Positions 9,716-18,068 of a stretch of DNA of 64,000 nucleotides are shown here, one piece after another. Numbering within the stretch: position 1 is the first letter of the stretch; each line of letters opens with the position of its first letter. Origin of the DNA: Candidatus Thalassolituus haligoni (GTDB lineage: Bacteria > Pseudomonadota > Gammaproteobacteria > Pseudomonadales > Oceanobacteraceae); the NCBI RefSeq assembly GCF_041222825.1, contig NZ_CP139482.1:2263001-2327000 (forward strand). Direction: 5' to 3'. Under the pieces are notes generated by a model. That model worked only from the letters and a program-made list of their open reading frames with translations, searched no databases and was not told the origin of the DNA. The translations under genes and the position numbers were made by a program.

Positions 9716-11386
9716 TTAATCCTTTTTCAGTTCTTTATCTTCGCGCAGGCCGATGGTCAGGTTAAAGACCGGCGCTGCCGTCGTATGGTCTTGACGATCG
9801 GACACATAATAACCTTCACGCTCAAACTGGAAGTGGGTTTCAGGAGTTACCGCCGCCAGTGCTGGCTCTATCCAACCATGAACAACCATCAAGGATTCAG
9901 GATTAACAAACTGCATCAGGTCGCCATCGACCTTGTCCGGTGTTGCGTGGGTAAACAGCCGCTGATACAGCCGTAATTCAGCTTTAACACCCCGGGTAGC
10001 AGATACCCAGTGCACCACGCCTTTCGGTTTGTCGCCATCTTCTGGATCAACACCCAAGGTGTTGGCTATCAGCTTGGCGCACACCAGTACGACCTGACCG
10101 GCATCGTTCTTTTCGTAGCCAGTCGCCTCGATGACGTAACCATGGCGCAGGCGAATACGCTTGCCGGGTGTGAATTTCTTCTTGAATTTTTTGCTGTACT
10201 CTTCTTTGAAGTCATCCTGATCAATAAACAGTTCGCGAGTAAAAGGCATCTCACGACTGCCGAGATCCAGCTCTTGATGATAATCCGCAGTGAGCATTTC
10301 CAGATGATCTTCTTCAAGATTATCAATCACCACCTTGAGTGGATTGATCACACACATAGCCCGCGGCGCGTGGCGGTTAAGATCATCACGCACGGCGTGT
10401 TCCAGCATGGCAACATCTACCATGCCATCGGAACGGGTGACACCGATCATCTCGCAGAAATTACGCACAGAACGCGGGGTGAAGCCGCGACGGCGCATGC
10501 CGGAAATGGTCGGCATACGTGGATCATCCCAGCCGTTGACAACCCTATTATCAACCAACGCTTTTAATTTGCGCTTGGATGTAACGGTATAATCCAGATT
10601 CAGGCGCCCAAACTCATACTGTTTTGGCTGCGCCGGCACCGGCAAATGCTCGATAAACCACTCGTACAAAGGGCGATGGTCTTCAAACTCCAGCGTACAG
10701 ACGGAATGAGTTACCCCTTCGATGGCATCGGATTGACCATGAGTAAAGTCGTAGGTCGGGTAAATACACCATTTGTCACCCGTTTGATGGTGAGTCACCT
10801 TGCGGATGCGATAAATAATCGGGTCGCGCAGATTCATATTGCCGGAGGCCATATCGATTTTGGCACGTAAAACACAGGCGCCCTCATCAAATTCACCCAG
10901 GCGCATTTGTTCAAACCGCTGCAGATTCTCTTCAACCGTGCGCTCGCGATACGGGCTGTTTTTACCAGCCTCGGTCAAGGTGCCACGATACTGACGCGCT
11001 TCTTCCGGGCTCAGATCACAGATATAGGCATTACCAGTTTTGATCAGGTGTAGCGCCCATTCATGCAGCTGGTCAAAATAATCCGAGGCGTAATGAATAT
11101 CGCCCTGCCACTGAAAGCCCAGCCACTGCACATCAGACTTGATGGCATCAATAAATTCCTGGCTTTCCTTTTCCGGGTTGGTGTCATCAAAACGCAGGTT
11201 ACAACCACCACCAAACTGCTCGGCCACGCCAAAATTCAGACAGATGGATTTTGCATGACCCACATGCAGGTAACCGTTAGGCTCCGGCGGAAAACGGGTA
11301 ACTACCCGCTGTACTTTGCCACTGGCGAGATCTTCTTCAATGATTTTGGCAACGAAGTTGTTACCACGAGCAGGAGCGTCTGTCAT
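9716..11386 (-). CDS. glnS: Glutaminyl-tRNA synthetase
   Basis: Class I synthetase that charges tRNA-Gln; its presence means this lineage does not need the indirect amidation route for glutamine. I chose ATG 11386 ([10 protein letters not shown]), which has an AAGGTGG ribosome site and gives 556 residues as in E. coli (554); the frame is open 25 codons further without family similarity. The HIGH region reads [15 protein letters not shown] and the KMSKS region TVTSKRKL, with Thr where E. coli has Met. The anticodon-binding beta-barrels fill the C-terminal 200 residues. Co-transcribed with cysS. Confidence 0.96.
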   Translation of the reverse strand: MTDAPARGNNFVAKIIEEDLASGKVQRVVTRFPPEPNGYLHVGHAKSICLNFGVAEQFGGGCNLRFDDTNPEKESQEFIDAIKSDVQWLGFQWQGDIHYASDYFDQLHEWALHLIKTGNAYICDLSPEEARQYRGTLTEAGKNSPYRERTVEENLQRFEQMRLGEFDEGACVLRAKIDMASGNMNLRDPIIYRIRKVTHHQTGDKWCIYPTYDFTHGQSDAIEGVTHSVCTLEFEDHRPLYEWFIEHLPVPAQPKQYEFGRLNLDYTVTSKRKLKALVDNRVVNGWDDPRMPTISGMRRRGFTPRSVRNFCEMIGVTRSDGMVDVAMLEHAVRDDLNRHAPRAMCVINPLKVVIDNLEEDHLEMLTADYHQELDLGSREMPFTRELFIDQDDFKEEYSKKFKKKFTPGKRIRLRHGYVIEATGYEKNDAGQVVLVCAKLIANTLGVDPEDGDKPKGVVHWVSATRGVKAELRLYQRLFTHATPDKVDGDLMQFVNPESLMVVHGWIEPALAAVTPETHFQFEREGYYVSDRQDHTTAAPVFNLTIGLREDKELKKD

Positions 11387-11497
11387 AACCACCTTAAAGC
11401 AGAAAATAATAAGCCAACACCCGCTACTGTCACCGGAATGGCATTCGCTCATGCCAGACAAGTGCTTGCAACGCTGTAAGCCCGTAAAAAAGGCGCT

Positions 11498-11527
11498 ATT
11501 ATACCCGCCCGTACACGCATGTGTTAC
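11498..11527 (-). promoter_or_regulatory. Predicted promoter of glnS-cysS
   Basis: On the minus strand a perfect TATAAT (11498-11503) has GTAACA (11522-11527) 18 nt upstream. The leader would be about 105 nt. The divergent ppiB promoter must lie in the same 190-nt interval but was not resolved. Confidence 0.55.
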
Positions 11528-11577
11528 ACGAATTCATACGTATCACCACAGGTGATGCAACAACCGGAAGACAGAAT

Positions 11578-12075
11578 ATGATCCTGCTTAAAACCAATTT
11601 CGGCGACATCAAGATTGAGCTGAACCACGAAAAAGCCCCAAAAACTGCAGCGAACTTTGAAAGCTACGTCAAAGACGGTTTTTACGATGGCCTGATTTTT
11701 CACCGCGTCATCGATGGTTTCATGATTCAAGGTGGTGGTTTTGCCCCAAGCATGACTGAAAAACCCGAAGGCAAGGCGCCGATTGAAAACGAAGCCGACA
11801 ATGGTCTGAAAAACACCGTCGGCACACTGGCAATGGCACGCACCTCGGATCCGCATTCTGCCAGCAGCCAGTTCTTTATTAACATCAAGGACAATGATTT
11901 CCTCAACCACACCGGCAAAAACATGCAAGGTTGGGGCTACTGTGTCTTTGGTAAGGTCGTTGATGGCATGGATGTTATTAACCGTATCAAAGCAGTAAAA
12001 ACCACCACCAAGATGGGCCACCAGGACGTGCCAGCCGAAGACGTTATTATCGAAAAAGCGGAAATCATCGACTAA
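11578..12075 (+). CDS. ppiB: Peptidyl-prolyl cis-trans isomerase B (cyclophilin)
   Basis: Cytoplasmic cyclophilin that speeds proline isomerisation during folding. ATG 11578 with GGAAG 7 nt upstream gives 165 residues beginning [10 protein letters not shown], with no signal peptide, which separates it from the periplasmic PpiA. The cyclophilin core [15 protein letters not shown] (41-55) with Arg43 and Gln51 and the ASSQFFIN and WGYCVFGKV segments are intact. Its TAA overlaps the ATG of lpxH by one base, so the two are translationally coupled. Confidence 0.95.
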   Translation: MILLKTNFGDIKIELNHEKAPKTAANFESYVKDGFYDGLIFHRVIDGFMIQGGGFAPSMTEKPEGKAPIENEADNGLKNTVGTLAMARTSDPHSASSQFFINIKDNDFLNHTGKNMQGWGYCVFGKVVDGMDVINRIKAVKTTTKMGHQDVPAEDVIIEKAEIID

Positions 12076-12800
12076 TGGCTGTTTATTTCATCTCCGATCT
12101 GCACTTGACCCCTGAAAAGCCAGCGATGACGGCTGGCTTTCTGGCATTTGTCCAGCAACTGGACGATGCCGAGGCATTGTACATTCTGGGTGATTTTTTT
12201 GAGGTCTGGATCGGGGATGATATCGCTACCGGACTCACCCGTCAGGTAGAGCAAGCGCTGGCTGATTTAAGCCAGCGCGGCTGCCACATTTTTATCATGC
12301 ATGGTAATCGTGATTTTCTGCTCGGATCCGACTTTTGCCAGCGCATTGGTGGCAGTCTGATTGATGAATACACCACCATCGCATTGGGCGATTCGAAGAT
12401 CCTGCTACTCCATGGCGACAGTCTTTGCACTCGCGATACGGAATACCAGCAAGTACGGCAAATGTTTCGCAACCCACAATGGCAGCAGCAATTCCTCAGC
12501 CAAAGCATTGACGACCGAATTGCCTTTGCTCGCAAAGTCCGCGACCAAAGCCAGAAAAGCGGCCAGATGAAAGACAATAACATCATGGATGTTACGTTGT
12601 CAGAAGTAGACCAGGCGCTGGATAATGCGAACGTCAATAGCATGATTCATGGCCACACCCACCGCCCTGCCACCCACCAATGGCAACAACAGGGTGTCCA
12701 GCGTCAACGCTGGGTTCTGGGTGACTGGAGCGACAGTCATGGCTGGATGATTCGCTGGACCGTAGAATCTGGACTGGTACTGAGCGAATTCTCTTTCTAA
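12075..12800 (+). CDS. lpxH: UDP-2,3-diacylglucosamine diphosphatase
   Basis: LpxH cleaves UDP-2,3-diacylglucosamine to lipid X and UMP in lipid A synthesis at the inner membrane face. The calcineurin-like metal site is complete: Asp8 and His10 (SDLH), Asp40 (LGDFFE), Asn78 (HGNRD), His113 (LLHGDS) and His192/His194 (HGHTH). 241 residues is the family length. It overlaps ppiB by one base and its stop overlaps the stop of convergent murB by 4 nt, so no terminator can separate them. murB and lpxK follow on the other strand, making this an envelope-synthesis neighbourhood. Confidence 0.95.
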   Translation: MAVYFISDLHLTPEKPAMTAGFLAFVQQLDDAEALYILGDFFEVWIGDDIATGLTRQVEQALADLSQRGCHIFIMHGNRDFLLGSDFCQRIGGSLIDEYTTIALGDSKILLLHGDSLCTRDTEYQQVRQMFRNPQWQQQFLSQSIDDRIAFARKVRDQSQKSGQMKDNNIMDVTLSEVDQALDNANVNSMIHGHTHRPATHQWQQQGVQRQRWVLGDWSDSHGWMIRWTVESGLVLSEFSF

Positions 12801-13843
12801 TCGCCAAAAATTCGCGGCTCAGGCTCCAGTTCAACACCAAAACGCGCCCGTACCGAGTCCGCCACAGCCTGTTGCAAAGCCTGTACCTGCGCCAGCGTTG
12901 CCGGTTCTGGGGCGGTTAATACCAGCGCCTGCTGCTGATGCATACGCACTGGCCCAAGCCCCCGCCCCTTCCAGCCACACTGATCAATCAGCCAGCCAGC
13001 GGCGAGCTTTTGCTGCTGTTTCAAACGTGCCGGATACAGCGGCAAATCGGGATGACAGGCTTTTAACTCTGCTGCCATCACGCCAGTCACCAACGGATTT
13101 TTGAAAAATGACCCGGCATTAGGTAGTTGCAGAGGATCGGGCAAGCGGGTTTGACGGATGGCACAGACGGCCGAGACCAAGGCTTCAGGAGTGAGCATTG
13201 GTTCATTCTTGTCGGACAAATATTCAGCGGCCCAGTGTGCCAGCGGCGCATAGGAGACATTGGCAACGAACTGCCGCCTGAGTGAAAACACCACCCGAAC
13301 CACAATAAAATCATCCGCCAACTCATGGCGAAAAATGGAATCCCGATAATCAAAGCGGCATTCCTGGCGCGACAGTATGCGCCACTGACGCGTACTGAGC
13401 TGAAAGCCTTCTACCTGCTCAATCAACTCAGCCACTTCAACGCCATACGCACCAATGTTTTGTACCGGTGCTGCACCAACAGTGCCAGGGATCAGCGCCA
13501 GATTTTCAAGACCATGGCCAAACGAGAGGCTTTTTAATACCCAGTCATGCCAGCAGACTCCAGCATCAACAGCCACGCTTATCATCTCTTTTGTTGCCGA
13601 GCGCATCGCTATCGAGGTCATACCGGATTGCAGCACCAGCCCGGATACTCGAGGAGGCATCAGGACATTACTGCCCCCCCCCAACATCCGGATTGGCAGT
13701 TGTTGAGCAAACGCCCATTCAACACAATCCAGCAGCTCGGAAGCACTTTCAAAGCGAGAAAAATAGTCACTACAGCCAGGCAGTGCCAGCGTGTTCATCG
13801 CAGAAAGATCAACGTCTGAACGTATCACCTCAGGGTGGATCAA
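12797..13843 (-). CDS. murB: UDP-N-acetylenolpyruvoylglucosamine reductase
   Basis: MurB makes UDP-N-acetylmuramate with NADPH and FAD in the cytoplasm. The FAD-binding GGGSNVL (55-61) and IPGTVGAAPVQNIGAYG (118-134) are present, and the catalytic Ser245 lies in PNAGSFFKNP. This is the long type I form (348 residues from the first start). The start is uncertain: TTG 13843 follows AGAGAG at a fair distance, but GTG 13828 or ATG 13798 are possible. It is the last gene of the exbB-exbD-msbA-lpxK-Trm112-like-murB run, 24 nt after the preceding stop. In Pseudomonas kdsB and a phosphatase gene sit at this junction; here they are absent. Confidence 0.94.
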   Translation of the reverse strand: MIHPEVIRSDVDLSAMNTLALPGCSDYFSRFESASELLDCVEWAFAQQLPIRMLGGGSNVLMPPRVSGLVLQSGMTSIAMRSATKEMISVAVDAGVCWHDWVLKSLSFGHGLENLALIPGTVGAAPVQNIGAYGVEVAELIEQVEGFQLSTRQWRILSRQECRFDYRDSIFRHELADDFIVVRVVFSLRRQFVANVSYAPLAHWAAEYLSDKNEPMLTPEALVSAVCAIRQTRLPDPLQLPNAGSFFKNPLVTGVMAAELKACHPDLPLYPARLKQQQKLAAGWLIDQCGWKGRGLGPVRMHQQQALVLTAPEPATLAQVQALQQAVADSVRARFGVELEPEPRIFGD

Positions 13844-13867
13844 GACGGTTCGACTCTCTTTACCATG

Positions 13868-14077
13868 CTAGCGGGCGACATTGGATGATTGCGACTTGTC
13901 GAGTTTTTCATCGACCGACAGACGACGAGCCTCACCTTCGAGCATGACCGGAACCCCATCACTGATTGGAAAAGCCAACCCGTCAAAAGTGCACAGCAGC
14001 TCCTGTGCCTCGGCCTCGTATTTCAATTTGCCCTTGCACAGTGGGCACACCAGCATCGCCAGTAATTGTTTATCCAT
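13868..14077 (-). CDS. Trm112/YcaR family zinc-ribbon-like protein
   Basis: A 69-residue protein of the UPF0434/Trm112 family, beginning [18 protein letters not shown]. The knuckle CPLC (11-14) is present, with a single further Cys at 29, so the second half of the zinc site is reduced as in YcaR. The hydrophobic [10 protein letters not shown] stretch is family-typical. The biochemical role in bacteria is unclear; in proteobacteria the gene is regularly placed between lpxK and kdsB/murB, as here. It overlaps the end of lpxK by 8 nt. Confidence 0.88.
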   Translation of the reverse strand: MDKQLLAMLVCPLCKGKLKYEAEAQELLCTFDGLAFPISDGVPVMLEGEARRLSVDEKLDKSQSSNVAR

Positions 14078-15062
14078 GGTATTTCTCTCCCCAGGTTGTC
14101 AGCAAGGTATCCAGCGCCAGTCGGGTAGCACGGTTGGGCACCGCATCTACGGGTAGATACCAGCAATTTTTATTTACAAACGACCGGCATTTCACCCAGT
14201 CTTTTTCGGTCATTACCACGGGCTTGTCATCACCAAACATCAAGTCCTCTGGCGTAAAGGGGTGGTGATCGGCAAACGGATGCTCAATCGGTGTCATTCC
14301 CAGTTGCCGCAAGGTGCCAAAAAATCGCTCCGGAGAGCCAATGCCCGCCACGGCGTGTACCTCTCCGGCATCCAGTGTCAGCAGGTCAGCTCGTTCGGCA
14401 GTGACTGCGTTGATCATCGCCAATGGCTGGAGTACAAAATCCTTGCCGTTGACAATCACCCGATCAACACTGTCGAGTCGGGTTTGCGGTTCCCGCAACG
14501 GCCCAATAGGCAATAACCAACCATTACCAAAACCGCGCTTGCCATCGACAATAACCAACTCAGCGACCCTTGGCATGGCGTAATGCTGCAGGCCGTCGTC
14601 ACTCAGCACCAGATCAACCTTATCGGCCAGATATTCCACTGCCCGTCGGCGTTTCGGATCCACCACCACCGGACATCCCAAGCGTTCAAACAACAAGAGA
14701 GGTTCGTCGCCACAGACGTCAGCAGGTGTGTCTTGTGTTACTTCCAGAGGATAATGTTCAGCAGAGCCGCCATAACCACGACTGACAATACCAACCCGCA
14801 TATTCAGCTCGCGGGCGCGATTGGCCAGCCAGACGATCAGTGGCGTTTTACCCGTGCCACCAACGCTGATATTACCGACCACAATCACCGGAACCGCCAC
14901 CGCCGCTGGCGGGAACAGCGCATAAAAAATACGCCGCGACATCACCAGCAGCCAGAACAGCCATTGCAGTGGCAACAACCAGGCGTTAAAAATTGGCGAA
15001 CGGTACCAGTGCTGTTCGATCCAGCTTGCCAGTCTGGTTGGTTTTTTTCCCGCGACCGGCAT
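14070..15062 (-). CDS. lpxK: Tetraacyldisaccharide 4'-kinase
   Basis: LpxK phosphorylates the 4' position of the lipid A disaccharide at the inner membrane. ATG 15062 lies one base after the msbA stop, has GGAAAG in front and gives 330 residues (E. coli 328); an in-frame TTG at 15080 is less likely. A hydrophobic segment at about 30-60 anchors it, followed by the P-loop [12 protein letters not shown] and the [11 protein letters not shown] catalytic region. Translationally coupled to msbA and to the Trm112-like gene downstream, a sensible grouping of lipid A export and modification. Confidence 0.95.
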   Translation of the reverse strand: MPVAGKKPTRLASWIEQHWYRSPIFNAWLLPLQWLFWLLVMSRRIFYALFPPAAVAVPVIVVGNISVGGTGKTPLIVWLANRARELNMRVGIVSRGYGGSAEHYPLEVTQDTPADVCGDEPLLLFERLGCPVVVDPKRRRAVEYLADKVDLVLSDDGLQHYAMPRVAELVIVDGKRGFGNGWLLPIGPLREPQTRLDSVDRVIVNGKDFVLQPLAMINAVTAERADLLTLDAGEVHAVAGIGSPERFFGTLRQLGMTPIEHPFADHHPFTPEDLMFGDDKPVVMTEKDWVKCRSFVNKNCWYLPVDAVPNRATRLALDTLLTTWGEKYHG

Positions 15063-15063
15063 A

Positions 15064-16845
15064 TCAGCTTTCCGATCCAAACTGCATCAGATACAGCTGG
15101 GAATAGATGCCGCCGTGCTCCAGTAATTCATGATGGGTTCCATCTTCAACCACTTGTCCGCCATCCATTACCAGAATCCGGTCAACACGTTCAATCGTAC
15201 TGAGACGATGAGCAATCACAAAGGTTGTTCGCCCCTTCATGACTTCTTCCATGGCAGCCTGAATATGACGTTCAGAGCCGGTATCCAGAGCCGACGTTGC
15301 CTCATCCAGAATCAGCACCGGTGCATCCTTGAGAATGGCTCGGGCTATAGCGATTCGTTGGCGTTGACCACCCGACAGCAAAACACCGTTTTCACCCAAG
15401 CGGGTATTGTACCCTTCGGGCAACTGCTCAATAAATTCATCCGCATGGGCTGCATGGGCAGCAGCCAGTACTTGCTCGTCGGAATACTTCCCCAACGTAC
15501 CATAGGCGATATTGTCACGTACCGAGCCATCAAACAGGGTCACCTGCTGGCCGACAATAGCAATTTGCTGGCGCAGATTGGCCAACGTCAGCTCGCGCAA
15601 GTCAATGCCGTCGAGCCGTATGACCCCGGCGCTGACATCGTAAAATCGGGGCAGCAAGTTCACCAGACTGGTTTTACCACTACCCGACTTACCAACAATG
15701 GCGACCGAAGTACCGGCAGTGACATCAAGGCTTACGGAGTTAACCGCTGGCTCAACCGCGCCGTCGTAGCGCAAGACCACGTCATCCAGTGACACGTCCC
15801 CTTTGGCCCGGTCAATTTCCCGAGTTCCCTGGTCGTGCTCTTCATCAGCATCCAGCACTGTGAAGATCGATTCCGCCGCCGCGATACCGCGCTGAATCAT
15901 GGCGTTGACATCGGTCAGAGCCCGTAACGGTTTGGCAATCAGCGACGCTGCGGTAATAAACTGGAAGAAGTCCGCACTGGTCATTGAGCCATCGGCAACG
16001 CGCTGAAACATGATATAAATCATCACACCCAGACCGATGGATACAATCTGCTGGCTCAGTGGCACGCTGATGGCGTTGGTCAATTCAAACTTGAGCGCCT
16101 GCTTGCGATTGTATTCACTGGCCACCATAAAGCGCTTGCGCTCATATCCCAGACCGCCAAAGGTGCGTACTTCGCGATAACCCTTGATGCTGTCGTTGGT
16201 CACCTGGGTAACATCCCCTACCGACTGCTGCACCCGGCGACTGTAGCGGCGAAAGAAGCGACTGGCCAACCCCACCACCGCCACAATAAACGGCACCAGC
16301 ACCAGAAACACCAGCGTCAGGGTGTAATCCAGATAAATCAGATAGCCCATCAGGAAAATGACCGTCAGACCTTCCTGGATCAGTGTGGTCAGAGCTCTGG
16401 TCGACGCCCCGGACACCTGATCAACATCAAAGGTGACCCGTGAGATCAGCCGACCACTCGACTCGCCGTCGTAAAAAGCACTTGGCAGCCGTGTCATTTT
16501 ATTGAACAGTTCAACCCGCAAGGCGTGTACGACATTACGACCAACAATGGCGATAAAATACTTGCCCAGAAACGTGCCAAGGCCACGATAAAAAAACGTC
16601 CCCATCAACAAGCCGATCAGCAACAGTATTTTCTGCTCCGTTGGCTCGCGCAGCGTCTCTTCAACCAGCCCCATCAAATGAGCCAGTACCGGCTGCGCCG
16701 ATGCGTACAGAGCCAGCCCGACAACGCTGATCAAAAAAGCCCCTTTATGGGGCCAGACATAGCGTAACAGACGTTTATAGAGGGTCTGGACGTCGAACGT
16801 CAATGTCGTGTTCGCCACCTGGGCGTCATCGGTATCAATGCTCAT
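15064..16845 (-). CDS. msbA: Lipid A export ABC transporter MsbA
   Basis: MsbA is a homodimeric ABC exporter that flips lipid A-core across the inner membrane. The transmembrane half (about 25-325, six helices) is followed by the nucleotide-binding domain with Walker A GKSGSGKT at 385-392, signature LSGGQ at 490-494 and Walker B LILDEAT at 511-517. Length 593 and direct coupling to lpxK support MsbA over a general drug exporter. The start overlaps exbD by 11 nt. Confidence 0.94.
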   Translation of the reverse strand: MSIDTDDAQVANTTLTFDVQTLYKRLLRYVWPHKGAFLISVVGLALYASAQPVLAHLMGLVEETLREPTEQKILLLIGLLMGTFFYRGLGTFLGKYFIAIVGRNVVHALRVELFNKMTRLPSAFYDGESSGRLISRVTFDVDQVSGASTRALTTLIQEGLTVIFLMGYLIYLDYTLTLVFLVLVPFIVAVVGLASRFFRRYSRRVQQSVGDVTQVTNDSIKGYREVRTFGGLGYERKRFMVASEYNRKQALKFELTNAISVPLSQQIVSIGLGVMIYIMFQRVADGSMTSADFFQFITAASLIAKPLRALTDVNAMIQRGIAAAESIFTVLDADEEHDQGTREIDRAKGDVSLDDVVLRYDGAVEPAVNSVSLDVTAGTSVAIVGKSGSGKTSLVNLLPRFYDVSAGVIRLDGIDLRELTLANLRQQIAIVGQQVTLFDGSVRDNIAYGTLGKYSDEQVLAAAHAAHADEFIEQLPEGYNTRLGENGVLLSGGQRQRIAIARAILKDAPVLILDEATSALDTGSERHIQAAMEEVMKGRTTFVIAHRLSTIERVDRILVMDGGQVVEDGTHHELLEHGGIYSQLYLMQFGSES

Positions 16846-17257
16846 TGGCTGGCTGTCGAGTGGTAATGCTGATATTGATCAGCCCCAGCTGACCGGCCGC
16901 ATCCATCGCCCGGACAACTGACGCATGCGTCGCATTGGCATCGGCGGTGATAATCAGGGGGGCGGTCTTGCGACCATCCAGCACCTTGAAAATGGCTCTC
17001 TTTAACGTCTCCAGTTGCTGGTTAACAAGCGGCTGGTCATTAACGGAGTAATCCCCTGCCGTTGAGACCACCACCTCAATCGATGCCGGTGGCACGCGCT
17101 GGTCATTGGCGGCAGCTTCCGGCAAGTCGATACTCAGATGGCTTTCCTGAGTAAAGGTGGTCGATACCATAAAAAAAATCAGCAACAAAAAAACAATGTC
17201 GATCAGAGGCGTCAGATTGACGGTCACCTCCTCTCGCTGCTGGCGTTTGAAATTCAC
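16835..17257 (-). CDS. exbD: ExbD/TolR family energy-transducing protein
   Basis: Small partner of the ExbB/TolQ proton channel. A single transmembrane helix near 14-33 carries the essential acidic residue Asp20 (NLTPLIDIVFLL), and the rest is a periplasmic domain. 140 residues fits ExbD rather than a full TolR operon gene, since no tolA, tolB or pal is near. It overlaps exbB by 4 nt and msbA by 11 nt. The same exbB-exbD pair precedes lpxK in Pseudomonas. No tonB gene adjoins, so the partner protein cannot be told from this window; the heme receptor at 47905-50076 would need such a system. Confidence 0.9.
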   Translation of the reverse strand: MNFKRQQREEVTVNLTPLIDIVFLLLIFFMVSTTFTQESHLSIDLPEAAANDQRVPPASIEVVVSTAGDYSVNDQPLVNQQLETLKRAIFKVLDGRKTAPLIITADANATHASVVRAMDAAGQLGLINISITTRQPANEH

Positions 17258-17889
17258 TTCCGGGCCTCTGAGTTATCGACGACTTCCCGATCACCATGGA
17301 GAACATCGACCAGCTTGATGGCTTCCTGTTCCATAAAGACGACAATTTCATCTACCCGGCGCTGCAGCATGCGATGGCAAACCAAGGCCGGAATGGCAAT
17401 CACCAGACCCGCTGCCGTCGTGACCAGTGCTTCTGAAATACCGCCAGCCAGTACACTCGCCTGCCCTGTGCCCTGAATCATGATTTCCGAGAACACCTTG
17501 ATCATGCCAATAACGGTACCCAGCAACCCCAGCAAGGGGGCAACAGCGGCAACCGTACCGAGTGCATTCAGATAGCGCTCCATGGCATGAATCTCGTGGG
17601 AAGCCACTTCCTCAATGCTTTCTTTCATGATTTGACGACCGTGACGGGAGTTAACCAGGCCAGCAGCCAATACCCGCCCCAGCGGACAGGAATCCTGTAA
17701 CTCGCGGATACGTTCAGCATTTAACTGCTTATTTTTCATCCACGACCAGACCTTGGCCAACAAGTCCGGGGGAGCAATCTGTACTGCACGCAGCGTCCAG
17801 AAACGCTCCACACTGATGCCTAATGCCAGTACCGAACACAGAATGATTGGTACCATCATCCAACCACCGCTCTGGATGATCTCAAACAT
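17254..17889 (-). CDS. exbB: ExbB/TolQ/MotA family proton channel protein
   Basis: Inner-membrane subunit of an ExbB-ExbD type motor. Starting at ATG 17889, which has a strong GGAGAG site 6 nt upstream (a second ATG at 17904 lies inside that site), it has 211 residues. Three transmembrane stretches are seen: about 10-28, 110-135 and 150-175, with the conserved GTVIGMI and GGISEALVTTAAGL motifs. It opens a tightly overlapping operon running through exbD, msbA, lpxK and murB. Confidence 0.9.
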   Translation of the reverse strand: MFEIIQSGGWMMVPIILCSVLALGISVERFWTLRAVQIAPPDLLAKVWSWMKNKQLNAERIRELQDSCPLGRVLAAGLVNSRHGRQIMKESIEEVASHEIHAMERYLNALGTVAAVAPLLGLLGTVIGMIKVFSEIMIQGTGQASVLAGGISEALVTTAAGLVIAIPALVCHRMLQRRVDEIVVFMEQEAIKLVDVLHGDREVVDNSEARK

Positions 17890-18068
17890 GCACAGTCTCT
17901 CCATAAGTCAATTTGCGCGCTACTCTAGCACAAGCCCCCGGCTTGTATAAGCCTATCACCAGTGCCTTCCCGACAGGCTGAAACCCCGGTCACATCTCCG
18001 CTGACAGCCCGGTCATGTTGCTGTTGCATTATCATCACCTGACTACTGGCCCGTTTTTAATCTGACGC

